From Serinus canaria (lineage: Eukaryota; Chordata; Aves; Passeriformes; Fringillidae): a stretch of 64,000 nt of DNA. The stretch spans positions 5,681,719 to 5,745,718 of the forward strand of contig NC_066323.1 in the NCBI RefSeq assembly GCF_022539315.1, written 5' to 3'. The notes beneath the pieces were generated by a model. The model was not told the DNA's origin and did not search any database. It saw only the letters and a list, made by a program, of their open reading frames with translations. Below, piece after piece: positions 35,948-49,654 of this stretch. The first letter of the stretch is position 1, and every line of letters starts with the position of its first letter. A program made the position numbers and the translations under genes.

Positions 35948-38900
35948 AAACCATGCCCTCCAAATTGCAACTAAATGTGGATAACATGGCATGATAGTTT
36001 GCCATGAGAATTATTTTTGGGTATTGTGAATGACAAAGCACAGAGAGATCACCAATTATTTCCAAGTACCGTTTTGTAGTATGAGAAATTAGACTTAAAA
36101 AAAAAAAGCTGTGTTCCAACAGTATTTGTTGACTTTCCCTTCTTCATCCTTAGTGGTAAATGGACAGCATTTCATTAGTTTTTATTGTGTTTCCTTCCTC
36201 GACAGCTCCATTTCTAACTTAATCTGCTTTTAGCTGGAGAAAAAAGTTTATTAACCTCATCTTGTTTAACGTTTAATTGTATTTTTATCTTCTCTCTAAA
36301 AGTAGCAAACCTATCAGTAAAATGTTTTGGGGTGTTGCTGTCCTCAAAAGCCATTTAGAATGATTATCTCCTTTTTACTCTTTGTTTGTTTTTTTTTTTT
36401 TTTTAATTTTGAGTGTTCATTCATCTAGACTAAAACAAAATATTCAGAACAACAAAAGACCAGCAAAACTCTGGGTGGTTAATTTTTTTCCTAATGTGGG
36501 GTGAATTTCTGAATGTGCTCTGTGTGCTGGAAATGCAAATACCTGTTTTGGCTAACTCCCCCCCAGCCTGCTGCCCACCCCTCTGGGGTGCAGATTAGAG
36601 ACACGGTCTCCTGTATAAAAAGGATAAGTGAGTTAATAAAAAATAAAGTACATAGGAGGCCAGAGGAAATGGAGCATATAATTTTTTCATGAACTGGTCT
36701 CTTAAGTTTCATTTTGTAAGGCATCATGATTTTCTACATATTTATGAAAGTATGAGAGAGTGAACTCGATGCTTAATGTGCAATCTGCTTAGCAATTTTA
36801 AGTAAGGCTGTATCTTGCTTTCCCTGCCAGAAAAACCCAGAATCTTCTGCAGGCACTACCACAAATGATAGCAAGATGTGGTATGAGTCTCTGTAATACT
36901 GCAAACCTTCCTCCAGAGCTGCTTGTCTTACAGAACAGCGTGCCAGTTTGTGCTCTTTGGTAACATGAAAGCAAAAACATTGTCAAACTGGGTCTCAGGG
37001 ATGGAATGTGATGCTTCAAGAATAAAAGTTGCTCAAGATTGATATCATTGTGCACATATAAAATAAAGTACAACTCTTAAGAGAGATGGATGAGTATAAA
37101 CTTTTGAAAAAATTATGAGATAGAAGTGTTGGGTTTTTTCCTGACATCCAAATGGTGTTTTCAATCTTGAAAGCTCTAAAGCAGTTTATAAAGATAATTA
37201 GGCATAAATGTCCCCATTTCACAGCTGTGCAAACAGAGGGAAACAGTTCTGTAACCTACTTACCAAAATCTTACAGAGGTAAGCAAATCTTGAGCCACCA
37301 GATTGCAAGCACTGGTTTGTTAACATTGCTTTTTTTTGTGCCTGCTTCTTTGTAGCTAAATTAATTAATATTGATATATCAAAGCAGCCAAAGCAGTCCT
37401 AGATCTCAAGCTCGTAAGATGACCTGTTTCATTTCTGTCTCAAGTTTCTTTGATAAGACATCAGCTTCAGAACAATTCAATACATTTCAGTTCTGTGCCT
37501 CGCTGCAGGCTTTGAATTCCACCAAAATTTCCAGTTTCATGCCTGGGAAGTTGTAAAGCAGGAGGTACCTGCCTGTAGCACTGTGAGAGCATCCCACCCA
37601 GGAATGGTGCAAGGAACCATCCAGGTGCTCCCCCAGGCAGCAGCTGCAGGAAAGGTGCTTGCACACACACAGGCTTTGCAATTTCCAAAGTACACAGCTC
37701 CTGCTTTAGCAGCATCTCCATGACAACTGCTCTATAATTCATCCCACATAATATGTAATTTTGCTGTTAAAAAAAAAAAAAGGCTCTGCCAACATACAAC
37801 ATGCTAACAAGGCCACATTCTTGAAAATTAAATGAACCTGAAAGAATTTTTAGCAATCAATTAACCATTAAATAAAGCTTAAGGGACATTAGACAGTAAG
37901 AATGACAGTATTTATAGCCTTGATGTGATCATGAAATCTCATTCTCTGCTTCTCCACCATTCTCCCCATTTCAAATCCCTATAATTGATACTGATGCAAC
38001 ATTTCAGTCAATAACTATAAAAGGGAATAAGAAGCACAAAATGGCTCTTGGGCATTTAATGAGTAAATACAATCCCACTGAGCTTTGTATTCCAGAATTT
38101 TTGCTAATCAGTCTTGTTTTTATTGAAGGAGTTGAACTGTCTGAGGCTTATCAACAGGTTTGGGGATTGGCAAACAACAGAATGATAGCAAAGATAATAG
38201 AAAAAATGTGTTCTAATGCATTGCAGAGAATTAAAACTATTAAAATGCCTTTTCCAGTTATTGCTTCAATGCCAAGGTAACCAATCAAATAAAACTGCTG
38301 CTGTAAGATTAATAGACATTCTGAAAGGTGTGAAATGCAGTGTAAGTTTGGTTCAGTGAATTTACCAAGCTCAAGGTATAGATCAATTTTGAGAGGCAGA
38401 AACAGCAACCAAACTTTTCCAGGCTATGTCCTACTTTGGGAGGCAGCAGAAGGAAACAAGGCTAACAGGGAAAAGCATGTTATGTTCAATGGATTTTGGG
38501 CATCCTATTAGTTGTTCTGGTTTAATTAACATCTTCTTGTTTTTAACTGGTAATTTTGTTTTAAACATCAAGTCTAAGAAATGCTGGGATGCAGGCTGAC
38601 TCTTTCACAACATAAAAAGGAGATATGAACCCATCATAAGAATGTTCTGTTGCTTTTATGCAGAGTTTTGTGTTTGGAATTGTGTGTTGTAATGTACAGA
38701 ATATGTATTGATTTCAGAACTGAGGAACAGAAACTGCACAAGATGTCAACAGGAAGGAATTATCTAATGACAAATTACTTTTGTTGGGTTATAAAATTCG
38801 GTTAAAGAAGCACCAAGGCAAAAAAACACATTCTGGAATGAGAAACTCAAGTCCAAAATACAAGGATCTCCTCATGAGACAAGTTACTGACTCAAGTTTA

Positions 38901-40439
38901 CAGGTTTTAGCTACCAAAAAGACAAGTTTAACTCCCCAGTGAGATCTAATTCAGAAAAAATTACTTTACTGGCCAACTGTCAGCAGCTGTGCAGAGCTAA
39001 TCCCAAAGCAGGGTGTGCTTAAATCAGAAACACATGATGATTTTTGACTGTTTTCACAGTATCTTTCTTTACTGCATTTCCTCCAGTGGATGAGAGGAGA
39101 AATGAACCAAAACTTCCAGCAGCAGTTCAAAATAGGACTGATGTTTCACCCTTTTTTGCAGGGTTCCAGGTATGCAGTTTTATTTTGAGATTTATGTGAC
39201 TCTGGAGCAGAATTTGTATTGCTTGTTTTACAGAGAGGTGGAGTTTTGGTTTGAAAGTAGACTAAACCTGGTGCTCAAACCTAAGGAATTGAGGCAATTC
39301 TTTATTTCATTTGTTCAAGGGTCTCTACTGATGTGTGTGGTGGGGTTTTGTTTGTATTGACTGTCATGTTCCTCAATTGCTGGGGGCTGTGCTTCTGCAG
39401 AACACTCAGAATTCACCGGGGGGAGTGGAAGAAGGGGAACATCTTGTACAGCATAAGGACAGTTTAATTTTCCACAGCTAAAAATGATAAAAGCTCCCAA
39501 TAGAGTTGAGCTGCATTTTTCTTTTAAAGAACAACAAAAAAAATTAAGCTACTCTTGGTAGATTCTGCAAGGTCCCAGGTCAAACTTCTGCTTTCTGTTT
39601 TAGCAGGGGGTCACATTAGAAATATTTAAATAAGGATTGAGGAAGCAGTAGCACACAAATATTGATGGCAATGCAAGAGCAAAGATCAGGAGGCAGCTTG
39701 TGGTTAATTCCAGCCAGAGTGGCTGAATGAGGTTGGCCCTTCTGGAGAGGAAACTCCTCAGTAATAGCACTGTGAATTAGGGAACTCTTCTGGTTTAATT
39801 ATGTTGACCACTGACAAATATTTCCTTTTTTTCTGACCATGTCTTTCCATCTGTCACATATTCCCCTAACCCTGTGTATTTACTCCTTTCCATCTGTCTG
39901 AAACCCATATAGCTCTGGAATATTTCTTCCCTTGTAGATGAAGTATTTGCTCTGTTAATTCTTCATTTTTTCTTTCATTTTTTTTCTCTTTCTTTGAAGA
40001 CCTACTGCTGTGTTGAACCATCTTCCTACATCCCTGTCTCCAGCTCTCATCCTCCTCTCAGACTTTTAGCCTCTGCTGCTGCACATGCTGATATTTGGGT
40101 CTTTTACAATGCTAAGAATATCAATGTTCAATAAACATCAGTATGGGAAAGGCACAGTTGCTATAAGAGAAATAAATAGCTCAGGAAAAAAAGTCTAGAT
40201 ACTGCTGCCTCTGCAAGAGCCACTGGCTGCAGTGACTGTAAAATGTAACGAAGAACTAAATTGTCAGTTTTGGTGTGTGCTGAAGGAACCAAGCAATGTC
40301 ACACATGCAGATGTTTACTTTCCATTATCCTGGCAACCCCCAGTGTATAGATCCTTGTGGTGCAATGTAAACTCCTTTCAAGATGACATTTAAGAGGAAC
40401 TTAATCTGTGTAGAGCACTAACAAACTGAGGCGCGGCGG

Positions 40440-40560
40440 ATTTATTCATTTAAGAGAATTATTCATTTAATTTTTGCCATTTAGTATTTATAGTCATTTA
40501 CCATTCATTTATTCCCTTCATTTTTATTCATTTATTCATTTATCAAATATTCATTTTAAT
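40440..40560. repeat. Degenerate ttcattta simple repeat
   Basis: The words attcattta, tcatttacc and ttcatttattc recur irregularly over about 120 bases. It is a decayed microsatellite or AT-rich low-complexity tract. Confidence 0.75.
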
Positions 40561-41429
40561 GGTTTTCATTATAACTACAGTAACTGTAGGGACAGATTTG
40601 CAATAATTTTATTCCTTAAATAGGTTTAGTCTTGGAAAATCTACAGAACAGGGTAGGGCCACTTGCTTGTCAGGTTCATTCCCCTTTCTCAGAAGTGTTT
40701 GTCTCTTTACAGCCCTTGTTTCTTTGCAGCTCTCCCTAATTTCTCTTAAATTCCTTTCTGTGTTTTATGACAACAGCTTAGCCCGGTGATATTAGACCAA
40801 AGGCCTGACTGATGTGAAGTACTGAAATCTGAGTGTGTTACTCAGTGCTTTGGATTTAGTCTGCTTGTTTCTCTATATATTTTCATTTATTTTGCCTGTA
40901 AAATGGCTTTTCCTCAAAAATTCACCTCTTATTTCTTTTTAATGCCAGTTCCATTTCTATGTAAATGAGACCCCTGCAAGCTAGGGAACAATGACCTTCT
41001 AAGCAACAATTATTTGAAGTACAGCAGAAGAAAGTCTAAACCTCTGAAAACTGGGTTTTGTGTATGAATTTCCCTTGCACCACTGAGAATTGAGGTCTTC
41101 TGGTTTTTTCTTAAAAAAAATAATTCTCTAATGTGAAAACAGTGGATGAGTAATTTCTTTCAACTTCACTGAGCATCAGATTGTGCTTTTGATGGAAACA
41201 GCTGGATCATCTGGTACCTTTAGTACAATGTATTATTATTTCCTTTCCTGATTTCCTTTCTGATTGGTTGGTTAATACCTATATTTAACACCTGAAATTT
41301 TTTTATTATTATTACTATTTATATCACCAGAATATAAAGAAAACCCCTATCTTTGGAGCAAGCATCATGAACTGGGTATTCCCTATAATTCTACATTAAG
41401 TAAACCAAACTGCTTCATATATTTACATT

Positions 41430-41760
41430 CAGAAGTTTATCTTTGTAGCCAGAAGAGCTAGAAGTAATTTTCTTTACAATGAGATCTCAGCTTTGTAGAG
41501 TGTGTCGTTGCTCTGCAGCAAAAACTCTTCATACCCTGACTTGAAGCTGCAACTCTAATTTGGAGAACCATTGCTCTGGAGGCTTTTTATCAGCTCCAGA
41601 AATGTCTTATCTCTGGTGGCTTTTGACTGCATAATAAGAGGTCATTTGAAATAGGTAATGTCTTCTTAAGGGTTCATAATCTAAAGCCCACAGTTGTCAA
41701 TGAACATTCATTGATTTCAGGGGCTCTGTTATTCATAATATGTGGTGTTGGCTTAGTAAC
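41430..41760. promoter_or_regulatory. Candidate conserved non-coding element
   Basis: The block is repeat-free, with mixed words such as gcataataagaggtc, atgaacattcattgatttc and cttatctctg, and it has no coherent frame. It has the same texture as the other candidate blocks; function is not shown by the sequence alone. Confidence 0.22.
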
Positions 41761-44247
41761 TTCAGTAGTATTAAGATATGGGAAATGGGCTGCCTGTTAA
41801 AGCTAGACAGAAATATTCTGGTGGCATTTAATTTGTCAGATCAAGCTTTGGAATTCCTGTGAATGTAAATGTTTTCCAGCAGCCTCTTTAAATAACCTCT
41901 GCCTGAGGAAGGAATCCTTTTTCCAGCTCACCTGTCCAGCTCCTCCCAGCTCCTGAGCATTCTTGCTGCCCTGGAGAGGAAGTCCCAGGGTTTCTGGAGA
42001 GCTGCAGCTCCATCTGTGGGGTTACAGCCTGCAGGAGCCTTGGGCTCCTCTTCCTGAGGCTGATTTCTCAGGCTGGACCTGGAAGGTTAGAGCCAGACAC
42101 AGCATTAAACATCATTAACACAAATGTCTATTCTTCTTCACACTCCAAGTAATTTTCTTCAAAGTGTTAGAACTTCCTAAAAAGGTTGGGTGTTTTTTTA
42201 ATCATTCAAGGAAACTTGCTTAAAAACACAATAATCAAAGTGTACGTTCAATTAAGAGGAGACATAGTTTTTACTTTCTGTCATCTCACCTTCTCAGGCA
42301 GTGTTTGAATGTTTTTCTATTTGAGAGTTTTCCTCCCCTCCCCCTCAGCAGAGACTGAAGTCAGTGGGCAGAGATCTGATGTGTGCTTTACCCCTCTGGT
42401 GTGTGCATGTATGTTTTTTCATTAAATCTGAACATTAACCTGATGGCCTTTAGGCACAATACTTTCTGAAAAAACTTAGGAGTGCTGATTATTGCTTGCT
42501 TTCCAACTCCAGATCTTCTTGCAAACACTTCAGGGACCTCATTAAATTCTGCAGCTGTATTACCCTCCTCCTTTATTAACTTTCTTCAAATATCCTGCCG
42601 TGGTCTAATGTCTTCTCTTGTCAGCTTCACTCCTCTTCATACACCTGAAGGAGACTTTATTGTTCTTATTTCCTTGCTCTGAAAACTTCACTCATACCCA
42701 GCCAGTTTGGACTTCTCAGGATATTTTTTTTTTTTTTAGCTCATCCCTCCATTGTATCAGCCTTTGTAGTCCCTTGATAAAATTCTGTGATTTTTAGGCG
42801 TGACATGCATTTTTCAATCATTATTTTAATTTCCCGATTTAACTCTAAATAGGGCAAGAAGTACAGCAGAAACATAGCTGGCCTTGTAACTCTTCCCTTT
42901 GTCCTAAAAAGTCTGAAAACCTGGAGAGATCTTAGCTTTATTTTTGGGAAGCTGTTAGTCCAGTGGGTGAGCAGGTGCTATAGAAGGCAGCCCAATTCAC
43001 TGGTGTGTCCTAAAAGTTGGAGCCACAGCCTCCCACTGCCTCCACGAGGGCTTTGCATCAATTCCCCCCATTCCTGCTCCCACTCCAGGCTCTTCTCACC
43101 TCCATGGCAAACAGATTGCAAGAAAGGTGAAAGAGGCCTCTGTGAGGGATTTCTATCTGTTCTATCCTGGCTTACCCACATGTTGACCTGTCCACAGAGA
43201 CAAATCTCATCCTTAACCTGTTTTCCCAGTTTCAAGAGACTTGGTTTTACACACTTCACTGAACATTGCTACTTCAGATTATTTCCAGTCTCTTTTTGTT
43301 AGAGAAAGACTTGGGTCCTATCTCTGTGTCACTCTCAGCAATAAATGAACATGTAAACACATTTCAGTAAAATTAGGGATACTGGAAAAATTAATATTAA
43401 ATTTCTCTTCATGAAAAATTGGGAATTATATAGACAGGAAAATTATTTCAAGAAAACAGTCTAGTAAAGGGATGTAACATTTACCTCATGCAGAGCCAGC
43501 TCAAGTCAGCATTTTCCAGAAGTCTATATGTCTACTTGCAAGTACTTATGATGCTCAGTGCAATCTGTTAATCCAAGTCAGCTGGGCAAGACTAATGCCA
43601 AATCAATTGCAGTCACTAATGTCTCATACAACTACAGAGCAAAAATCTTCTAAGCTGAGCAAAACATTCATTGCAGGCAGCAATACATTCACAATCTGAG
43701 CTTCTCAAATGAAGTAGTCTGGTGAACTACAAGGGAGAATTTACCACGTGTTAGGAATTTCCAGTGCTAGTGTTCCCAAAATTTTCTTATTGTTCCAGTT
43801 TTATGGTTCATTTCCTTATGGTTGCTAGTGTTCCTACCATGCTGAAATGGAACCTGGGTCATTGCTGAATATTCAGTGTCTCACTGGTCAAACAGATCTT
43901 CATTCTAATCACTTAAAAACTGTTCCTGTTGATTTCAGAACATTTCTTGAATAAATCAGAATTAATTATGGGATGCAGAACTCAGTTTCTCAAATGATTC
44001 ATGGGGGTTTATAAAGAAAAAAATAGATTCAAATCTGCTGGATTTACTCCTACCTACAGAGAGGTATCAGTGTGATTGTATTTTCACAGATTGATAAAAA
44101 GATCAAGGGAAATGCTTTGCTCTAGCATTTCCTTAGTTCATGGGGCAATTCCAGCTGCCCTGTGTTGTACTTCACCACCACAGTATCCTCAGCAGTGAGA
44201 TGCAATGATGGCACCAGCTCTGTGTTCCTGACCTCTGTATCTGAGCA

Positions 44248-44535
44248 TTTCAACACTGATCCCATGATTAATCAACACCACCTAATTCCAGCCCCCTGCC
44301 ATGGGCAGGGACACCTTCCACTAGCCCAAGTTGCTCCAAGCCCTGTCCAACCTGGCCTTGAACAATTCCAGGCATGGGGCAGCCACAGCTTCTCTGGGCA
44401 GCTGTGCCAGGGTCTCACCACCCTCACAGAGAATTTATTCCTAATATTTAATCTAAATTTACCCTCTTTCAATTTAAAGCAAGTTCCCCTTATCCTTTCC
44501 CTACATGCCCCAGAAAGATCCTTCCAAGCCCTTCA
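44248..44535 (-). mobile_element. CR1 LINE 3'-end fragment (antisense)
   Basis: The stretch follows the antisense CR1 consensus in order. The ordered words are 'ccctgccatgggcagggac', 'accttccactagcccaag', 'tccaacctggccttgaac', 'gcttctctgggcagctgtg', 'ccagggtctcaccaccctc', 'cctaatatttaatctaaat' and 'taccctctttcaatttaaa'. The element is on the minus strand. The 130-codon plus-strand frame at 44162-44554 is this fragment read antisense. Confidence 0.88.
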
Positions 44536-46468
44536 TTTTGCAGAATACCCATGAAGAGACACACCATTTTAAAATGCAGAAGAAGAATCTTTGTTGCTAT
44601 TTCTATCAGTTGGGCTCTCTGAGGATTTGATGCTCATTTTGGCTGCCTGTGCTGGTTAGAAACGAGTGCCCCATCCTGGCTGTGGGAGCCCCAAGGCCAA
44701 GAGCCATGCAGGCAGGAAACCTGCAGAGCACACAGCCCCTGCCAGCTGCAGGCTGTGCTTGCAGCTGGGTGTTTCCTTGTCACAGCCCTGCTCCTTCAGG
44801 GATGTGTCACACGGGATTCAGGCACTGGGGATGCAGGGCTTGGAAAGCACTCGCAGAAATCAGACTGGAAACTTGTTTTCTTCAGAGCTGGTTGTTTGTT
44901 TGCTGACAGGGAGTGAGCACAAAGGGTGAGTGCTGGGCATGGCTTCAGGCAAGGGCAGATCGAAAGGAGAGGCCAGTCTGGGGCTCTCTGCTGTGTCAGC
45001 TCACAGGGAAAATCAGGGGCTGCAGTGCAGGGCCAAGGCAGTGCCACCTGCTGAAAATCACTGCTGCTGCTGAGGAGGGTTTGCTCCATTTGGTACTATG
45101 TATTCCTGTAGTAATTGGTCAAAGAGAATGAAAAGAACCTCTAAACCCACCCCTTAGGGTGAGAAATGAGGGGTTTAAATCTTCTTCATGGTTGTAAAGG
45201 GCAAGAATAGAAAGCACAGTTAACATTCTTTTTCAACGGCTCATTTTTAACTCTCCCAGGATCCTGGGAAAACACCTGCTGAGTATCCTAGAACTCCCAA
45301 AAGATCCTGACATCCTTTTCAGCTGTAGGTCCCAGGAAGGTTTTTTTTCCATATCAGAAAAATTATTTTGTTTAAGGAATATTTGAAATTTGTCAGAATT
45401 GCCTGGTTGTTAAAAAAAAGCCAAACCTGAAAGTGCTGTGGGAGATGGAGAGGAGGTTAACATTTCAACACCATTTTACTAAGCTTAAACCAGTGCTTCA
45501 TTATTTACACCTATGATTATTTTGCTGTTTGTTAGTTCTGCTGTGGTTTACTTAGGATTTTCCTGTATAAATAACTCAGTAAATGTGCACCATAACACAA
45601 ACATTGTGATGTATGTTTATTTATAAGCTCCTAGAAGCTGTAAAATATACTTTGAGTTACTTCTGTATATGTTTGTATCTGCATCTTTGAACTTACTCTT
45701 CTGTAAGGCTAAAGGTCCTTGGCCCTCTGTCCTGGTGTCCCTGGCAGGAAGGGTGGCCCTGTGCTTTGGGTGCCCTCAATCTGTCAGCTCCATCTCAGAA
45801 AATGTGTGAGAGTGTGTTTAGCTCATCCCCTGGCATTGCACAGTGTGCAAGTCCTGGGCTCTCCAACAGCCTGTCAGGAATTCAGCTGATGCCACGTGTG
45901 AATCTCAGAGAGAAAGAGAGAAATGCTGGGCAAAACATTTTGTGTTTAGTGAGAGGCATTTCCTGACAAAACTCTGCTGTGGTGAAAATGTTTTCCATTC
46001 TGGTTCTGCTTCTTAAAAACACTAAATTTGCAACCAACTGCTGTGTAGTAAATGGATGTAAATTGTAGTTTACATCAGAGCAGGCTGTGGCACAACAAGA
46101 TCTTTGTTCCCAGGGAACAGAGGAGTTGTGGCCAGAGCAGAGTTTGCTCTGACCCCAAGTAATAAGGGTGGCTTTGTCACTTCTGTGCCATCAGTGCTGA
46201 TCAACAGCTTTTCTGAGCTCCAAAATTCTGGCTGTGAAAGAAAGCAAAATCTCAACACCTCCCCAGTTACTGTGATTCTTATCTTCATTTTTGTGAGAGA
46301 TGCTTGTCCTGCACTATTGAGTTCTTTTATTTGCTAGTTGTCAATACAGATTCTGCCCATTTACTGTGATGGCAGCTCTCTTCCCTTTTATGTCAATGTA
46401 AAGAAGTAACAGCTTTTCTGAAGTCAAGGAAATGAAATATTTTGTTTTATCAACGCACGTAAGAAAAC

Positions 46469-46492
46469 AAAAAAAAAAAAAAAAAAAAAAAA
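46469..46492 (+). repeat. Homopolymer run A24
   Basis: This uninterrupted A-run is preceded by gaaaac. It could be the poly(A) tail of a plus-strand retrocopy, but the 400 bases upstream contain no recognisable coding remnant and no flanking target duplication could be paired by eye. Confidence 0.9.
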
Positions 46493-48405
46493 GGATCAAG
46501 CCCTGTATTTGTTTTATTCCTGGCTTTGCTTCCAGAAAAATTTTAGACGTGAGACGTGGTAAATACCATTAAAAAATACAAAAATTCATGTTCCAACATT
46601 TCCAATGTATGAGACAGCAGCAAAATACAGATTTTTTTTTTAGTTTCTTTGTATCTCAGTGTGTATAGAAAATTAGTACAGAGCTCCAGAAAGGTATGAA
46701 AGAGCTCTACCCAGGGAGCAAGGGCACAGTGCCAGGCAACTGGTGTTGGACTGTGCCCTATTTTCACAGACAAACAATTTCTGCCACCATAAAATGCATG
46801 AAAGTTCAGAAATTTCAGGAGTCCCCGTGGTGCTGTGAGTTGTTTTCTTCTTCTTCTTCTGTTGTTTTTGGTGCTCTTAGTTTCTCCTAACTGATCCAGG
46901 CATTAATCACTTTTTTTTTTTTTTTTTATTTCCCTGAAGGGGGATTTCATTCTCTGAGAGGAATTTCTTTGATTTCAACATGATCATACTAAAAGAGGAG
47001 CTGCCTGCTCCCATTTTCAGTTTCTCAAGGGTGTAATCCACTCAGGGGGCAAGACCACCTGCTCCTCAGGTACCCAGAGGCAGGGTACTTGGGACAATAA
47101 TAAAAGCAAATTAAACAAAAAACCTCTCACCATATTCCACAGGCCTTGTGCCTTAGATTTCTATGTGTAAATGTAGCTTTGTAGCTTTAACATAAGAATC
47201 AATTCATTTCACAAATAAGTAGTATAATGTAAGGCCAGGTATACAATATATAAATTTAATACCTTCCTATTGTAAGATTTCTCACTGCTAGAAAATAATA
47301 CAGGGATTAGATGGGGGGAAAAAAAGATGGCATTGCAGCCAGTGATAGAGTTTTTTTCTCCTCCTAGTCACAACAGTAAATCCAGTTCCCAGAAAACTCA
47401 ATCACATCTGGCACTGAACACGTGCCAAAGAGCAGAGCCCAATCTTTCCTGCACATGGATCTACTGAGATCTGTGCACAGAGTACAACTGAGTTCATGGA
47501 AAAATTTATGGCAGCTTTAAAGTGCCTCCTTAACAAGTGCTCTGGAGTGCCATTCTCTGTTCTGGGTGTGCTGTCAGAAATCTGTCAGGTGTCCAAGGCT
47601 GGGCTGGGTATACTCACTAACTGTAGATCCAGCTAGATCCAAGTTTATCCTAAGTGCTGGACAAACACAGCATAAATCTGCAATAGCTGAAATTCCCTCT
47701 CCTCCATAAGGAAATGTTGGGAATGAAGTAAGCTCAGTGAGCCCTGCTGTCATCCACAGCAATGCCTTCACACCTAAGCAGGCATTCCTGCATTGCTGAC
47801 AAACTCTTTTTCCGTTTTAGCTTTGACTTAAAAGTAAAATATGATGGGGTTTTTTTAAAAACATTGTGGTTGTTGTAGTAAATTCTGTACTCCTAGTCCT
47901 AATAGATGCTGGCTTGTGACTGGAGCAATTTAATCCCTGAATGTCCCCCTTTGGTTCTTGCCTTTGCCTAAAGGTGAAGATGTCAGTGTGGTGCATGCCC
48001 ATGCTGAACTGTGTGCTGACCCAGCTCCTCCTGCCCAGTGTGTTACACAAACAGTCAGACTTAGAGCCCCAAATCCTTTATCAGGTGACAGCACAAATCC
48101 TTTGAAAATCCTTCTCTAGCTTGTGGTAATGTGTTATGTTTTATGATGAATCCACTTAGACTTTGCCAATGGCTTTGAGATGAAGGACAAGGCATGAACA
48201 GAGAAAAGAGTGGAGATTTTTGGGGGCATTAATTAGATGGGCCTTCCATCAAATTCAGTCTCCAAGAGGCTCAGGGGAGGGCTAAGAGCTGCTGTCACTG
48301 TGTGCAGGTTGGAGAGGGCAGCACTTCCTTCAGGGATGATGCTCATCCCACCTCTGCTGCCAGGACAGTCCAGAGACTGTGCTGGGAATCAGCTGAACTC
48401 AGCTC

Positions 48406-48446
48406 AGCAGATTTTAATCTTTGTCTAGATTAAAATCAAATCTGCT
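48406..48446. repeat. Inverted repeat with two mutually exclusive stems
   Basis: gattttaatct (48410-48420) pairs perfectly with agattaaaatc (48427-48437) around ttgtct. The overlapping word agcagattt (48406-48414) also pairs perfectly with aaatctgct (48438-48446), so the left arm can form either an inner 11-bp stem or an outer 9-bp stem. Confidence 0.88.
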
Positions 48447-48672
48447 CTTCAGGTCTCCAGCATTATTCTTCCAAAATCTCTTATTTACAAGCCACATATG
48501 GGGAAAAGTCACATTCACTTAGAGAGGAAACTTCCCAGTAGAAGTTATAAATGTTTGTAAGAACACCATGTTATTAAAACCACATTTTCATGCTCTAACC
48601 AAGACTTGGCTCAACCTCACCTTGCTGAGTGGGATGTTTTTGTTGTTGTTTCCTTGCAACCCCAGAAAGTGC

Positions 48673-48689
48673 AATAAATAAATAAATAC
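48673..48689. repeat. (AATA) microsatellite
   Basis: Four perfect tetranucleotide units, aataaataaataaata, are present. It is an ordinary short tandem repeat. Confidence 0.9.
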
Positions 48690-49627
48690 ATAGTCAGGAG
48701 TCCAGAATGAGCAAGATTCACAGCTGCTTTTCTCCAGTACTAAAAATCTTACTAAAAAGTATGATGTACTGGTAGTTTGTTTCATTTTTGTCTTATTTTT
48801 CTTTGGCAGGTCTTTAATAGTTAACACCTAAGTACTCACAGCATAGTAATGGGGTTCAAGACAGATATAGAGAAATACAAGAAAAATGTGTATGAAAATA
48901 CAAGAAAATACAAGGAAATGGTATGTGCTTCAAATGAGCTCAAAAATCTCTTAATCATCCTGATATCCCTGATATCATCCTGCTACTGTGCTGGCAAGCC
49001 ATGCAGATGGAACTCAGAACTTTAATTTTTGTATCACAGAACAATTTGATTTTAGAATGAGCACAAGCCTACACAGGATGTAAATCCTTTGCTGTTACAG
49101 TGGGGAGATGCAGCCAGATTTATTTCTTTCCCAAAACTTCACCTTTAAGGAGTTTTCTTGAGCCACAAGTGGAAGGGAGATGAGGGGATCAGCAGTTCCC
49201 CATGAGGAGTGTTGGTTTTCCTTCTGAAAATCTTTAAGGGATGTTCAGACGTGACCCAGTGGAGCCATTCCCTGCCTGGGTGCCAGACTCACCTCTTTAA
49301 CCAGCTTGCAAAATGAGCTGATGATAAATTCCATTGATTTACTCTGAGGGCAACTTTCTCCCATGCCACAGAAATGGGAATGTTTCAGTTCCTTCGTACA
49401 TGCTCCAACCTGCATCTTAAATTAACATAAAAAAATATCCATTTCCTTCCCACCTTTATCCAAGCACAGAAAGGACAACAGTATTAAGAGGTTCATCAAT
49501 GGCTTTTGCTCTTTGCTGTGTGCTGGGATAACCAACTGCTCCAGTGGCACAGGAGGAGGGACTTTGGGACATTTTTAGAGGGATATATAGAAGGGTAGAG
49601 AATTTTTGTAATGATTTTCAGCAGAAA

Positions 49628-49654
49628 TGCAATATTTTTTTCATAAATATTGCA
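49628..49654. repeat. Perfect inverted repeat, 10-bp arms, 7-nt loop
   Basis: tgcaatattt (49628-49637) pairs with aaatattgca (49645-49654). The arms are AT-rich, so chance is more plausible here than for the longer hairpins. A cag/ctg pair flanks it with a small bulge. Confidence 0.8.

Larger units (their letters stand above)
33931..44247. other. Intergenic desert, no gene seen
   Basis: The block contains a (cca)aac-type low-complexity patch at 34636-34698 and a perfect 12-bp hairpin at 35918-35947. Also present are T16 at 36389-36404, an A-run near 37769 and a degenerate ttcattta repeat at 40440-40560. A word like ggtcaggctagatggatctc at 34462-34482 resembles the end of old LINE copies but is too short to call. 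The open frames 38041-38280 and 39172-39360 have no coding support. A candidate regulatory block lies at 41430-41760. Confidence 0.45.

Noticed and set aside
44162..44554. 130-codon plus-strand frame
   Set aside because: It is antisense CR1.
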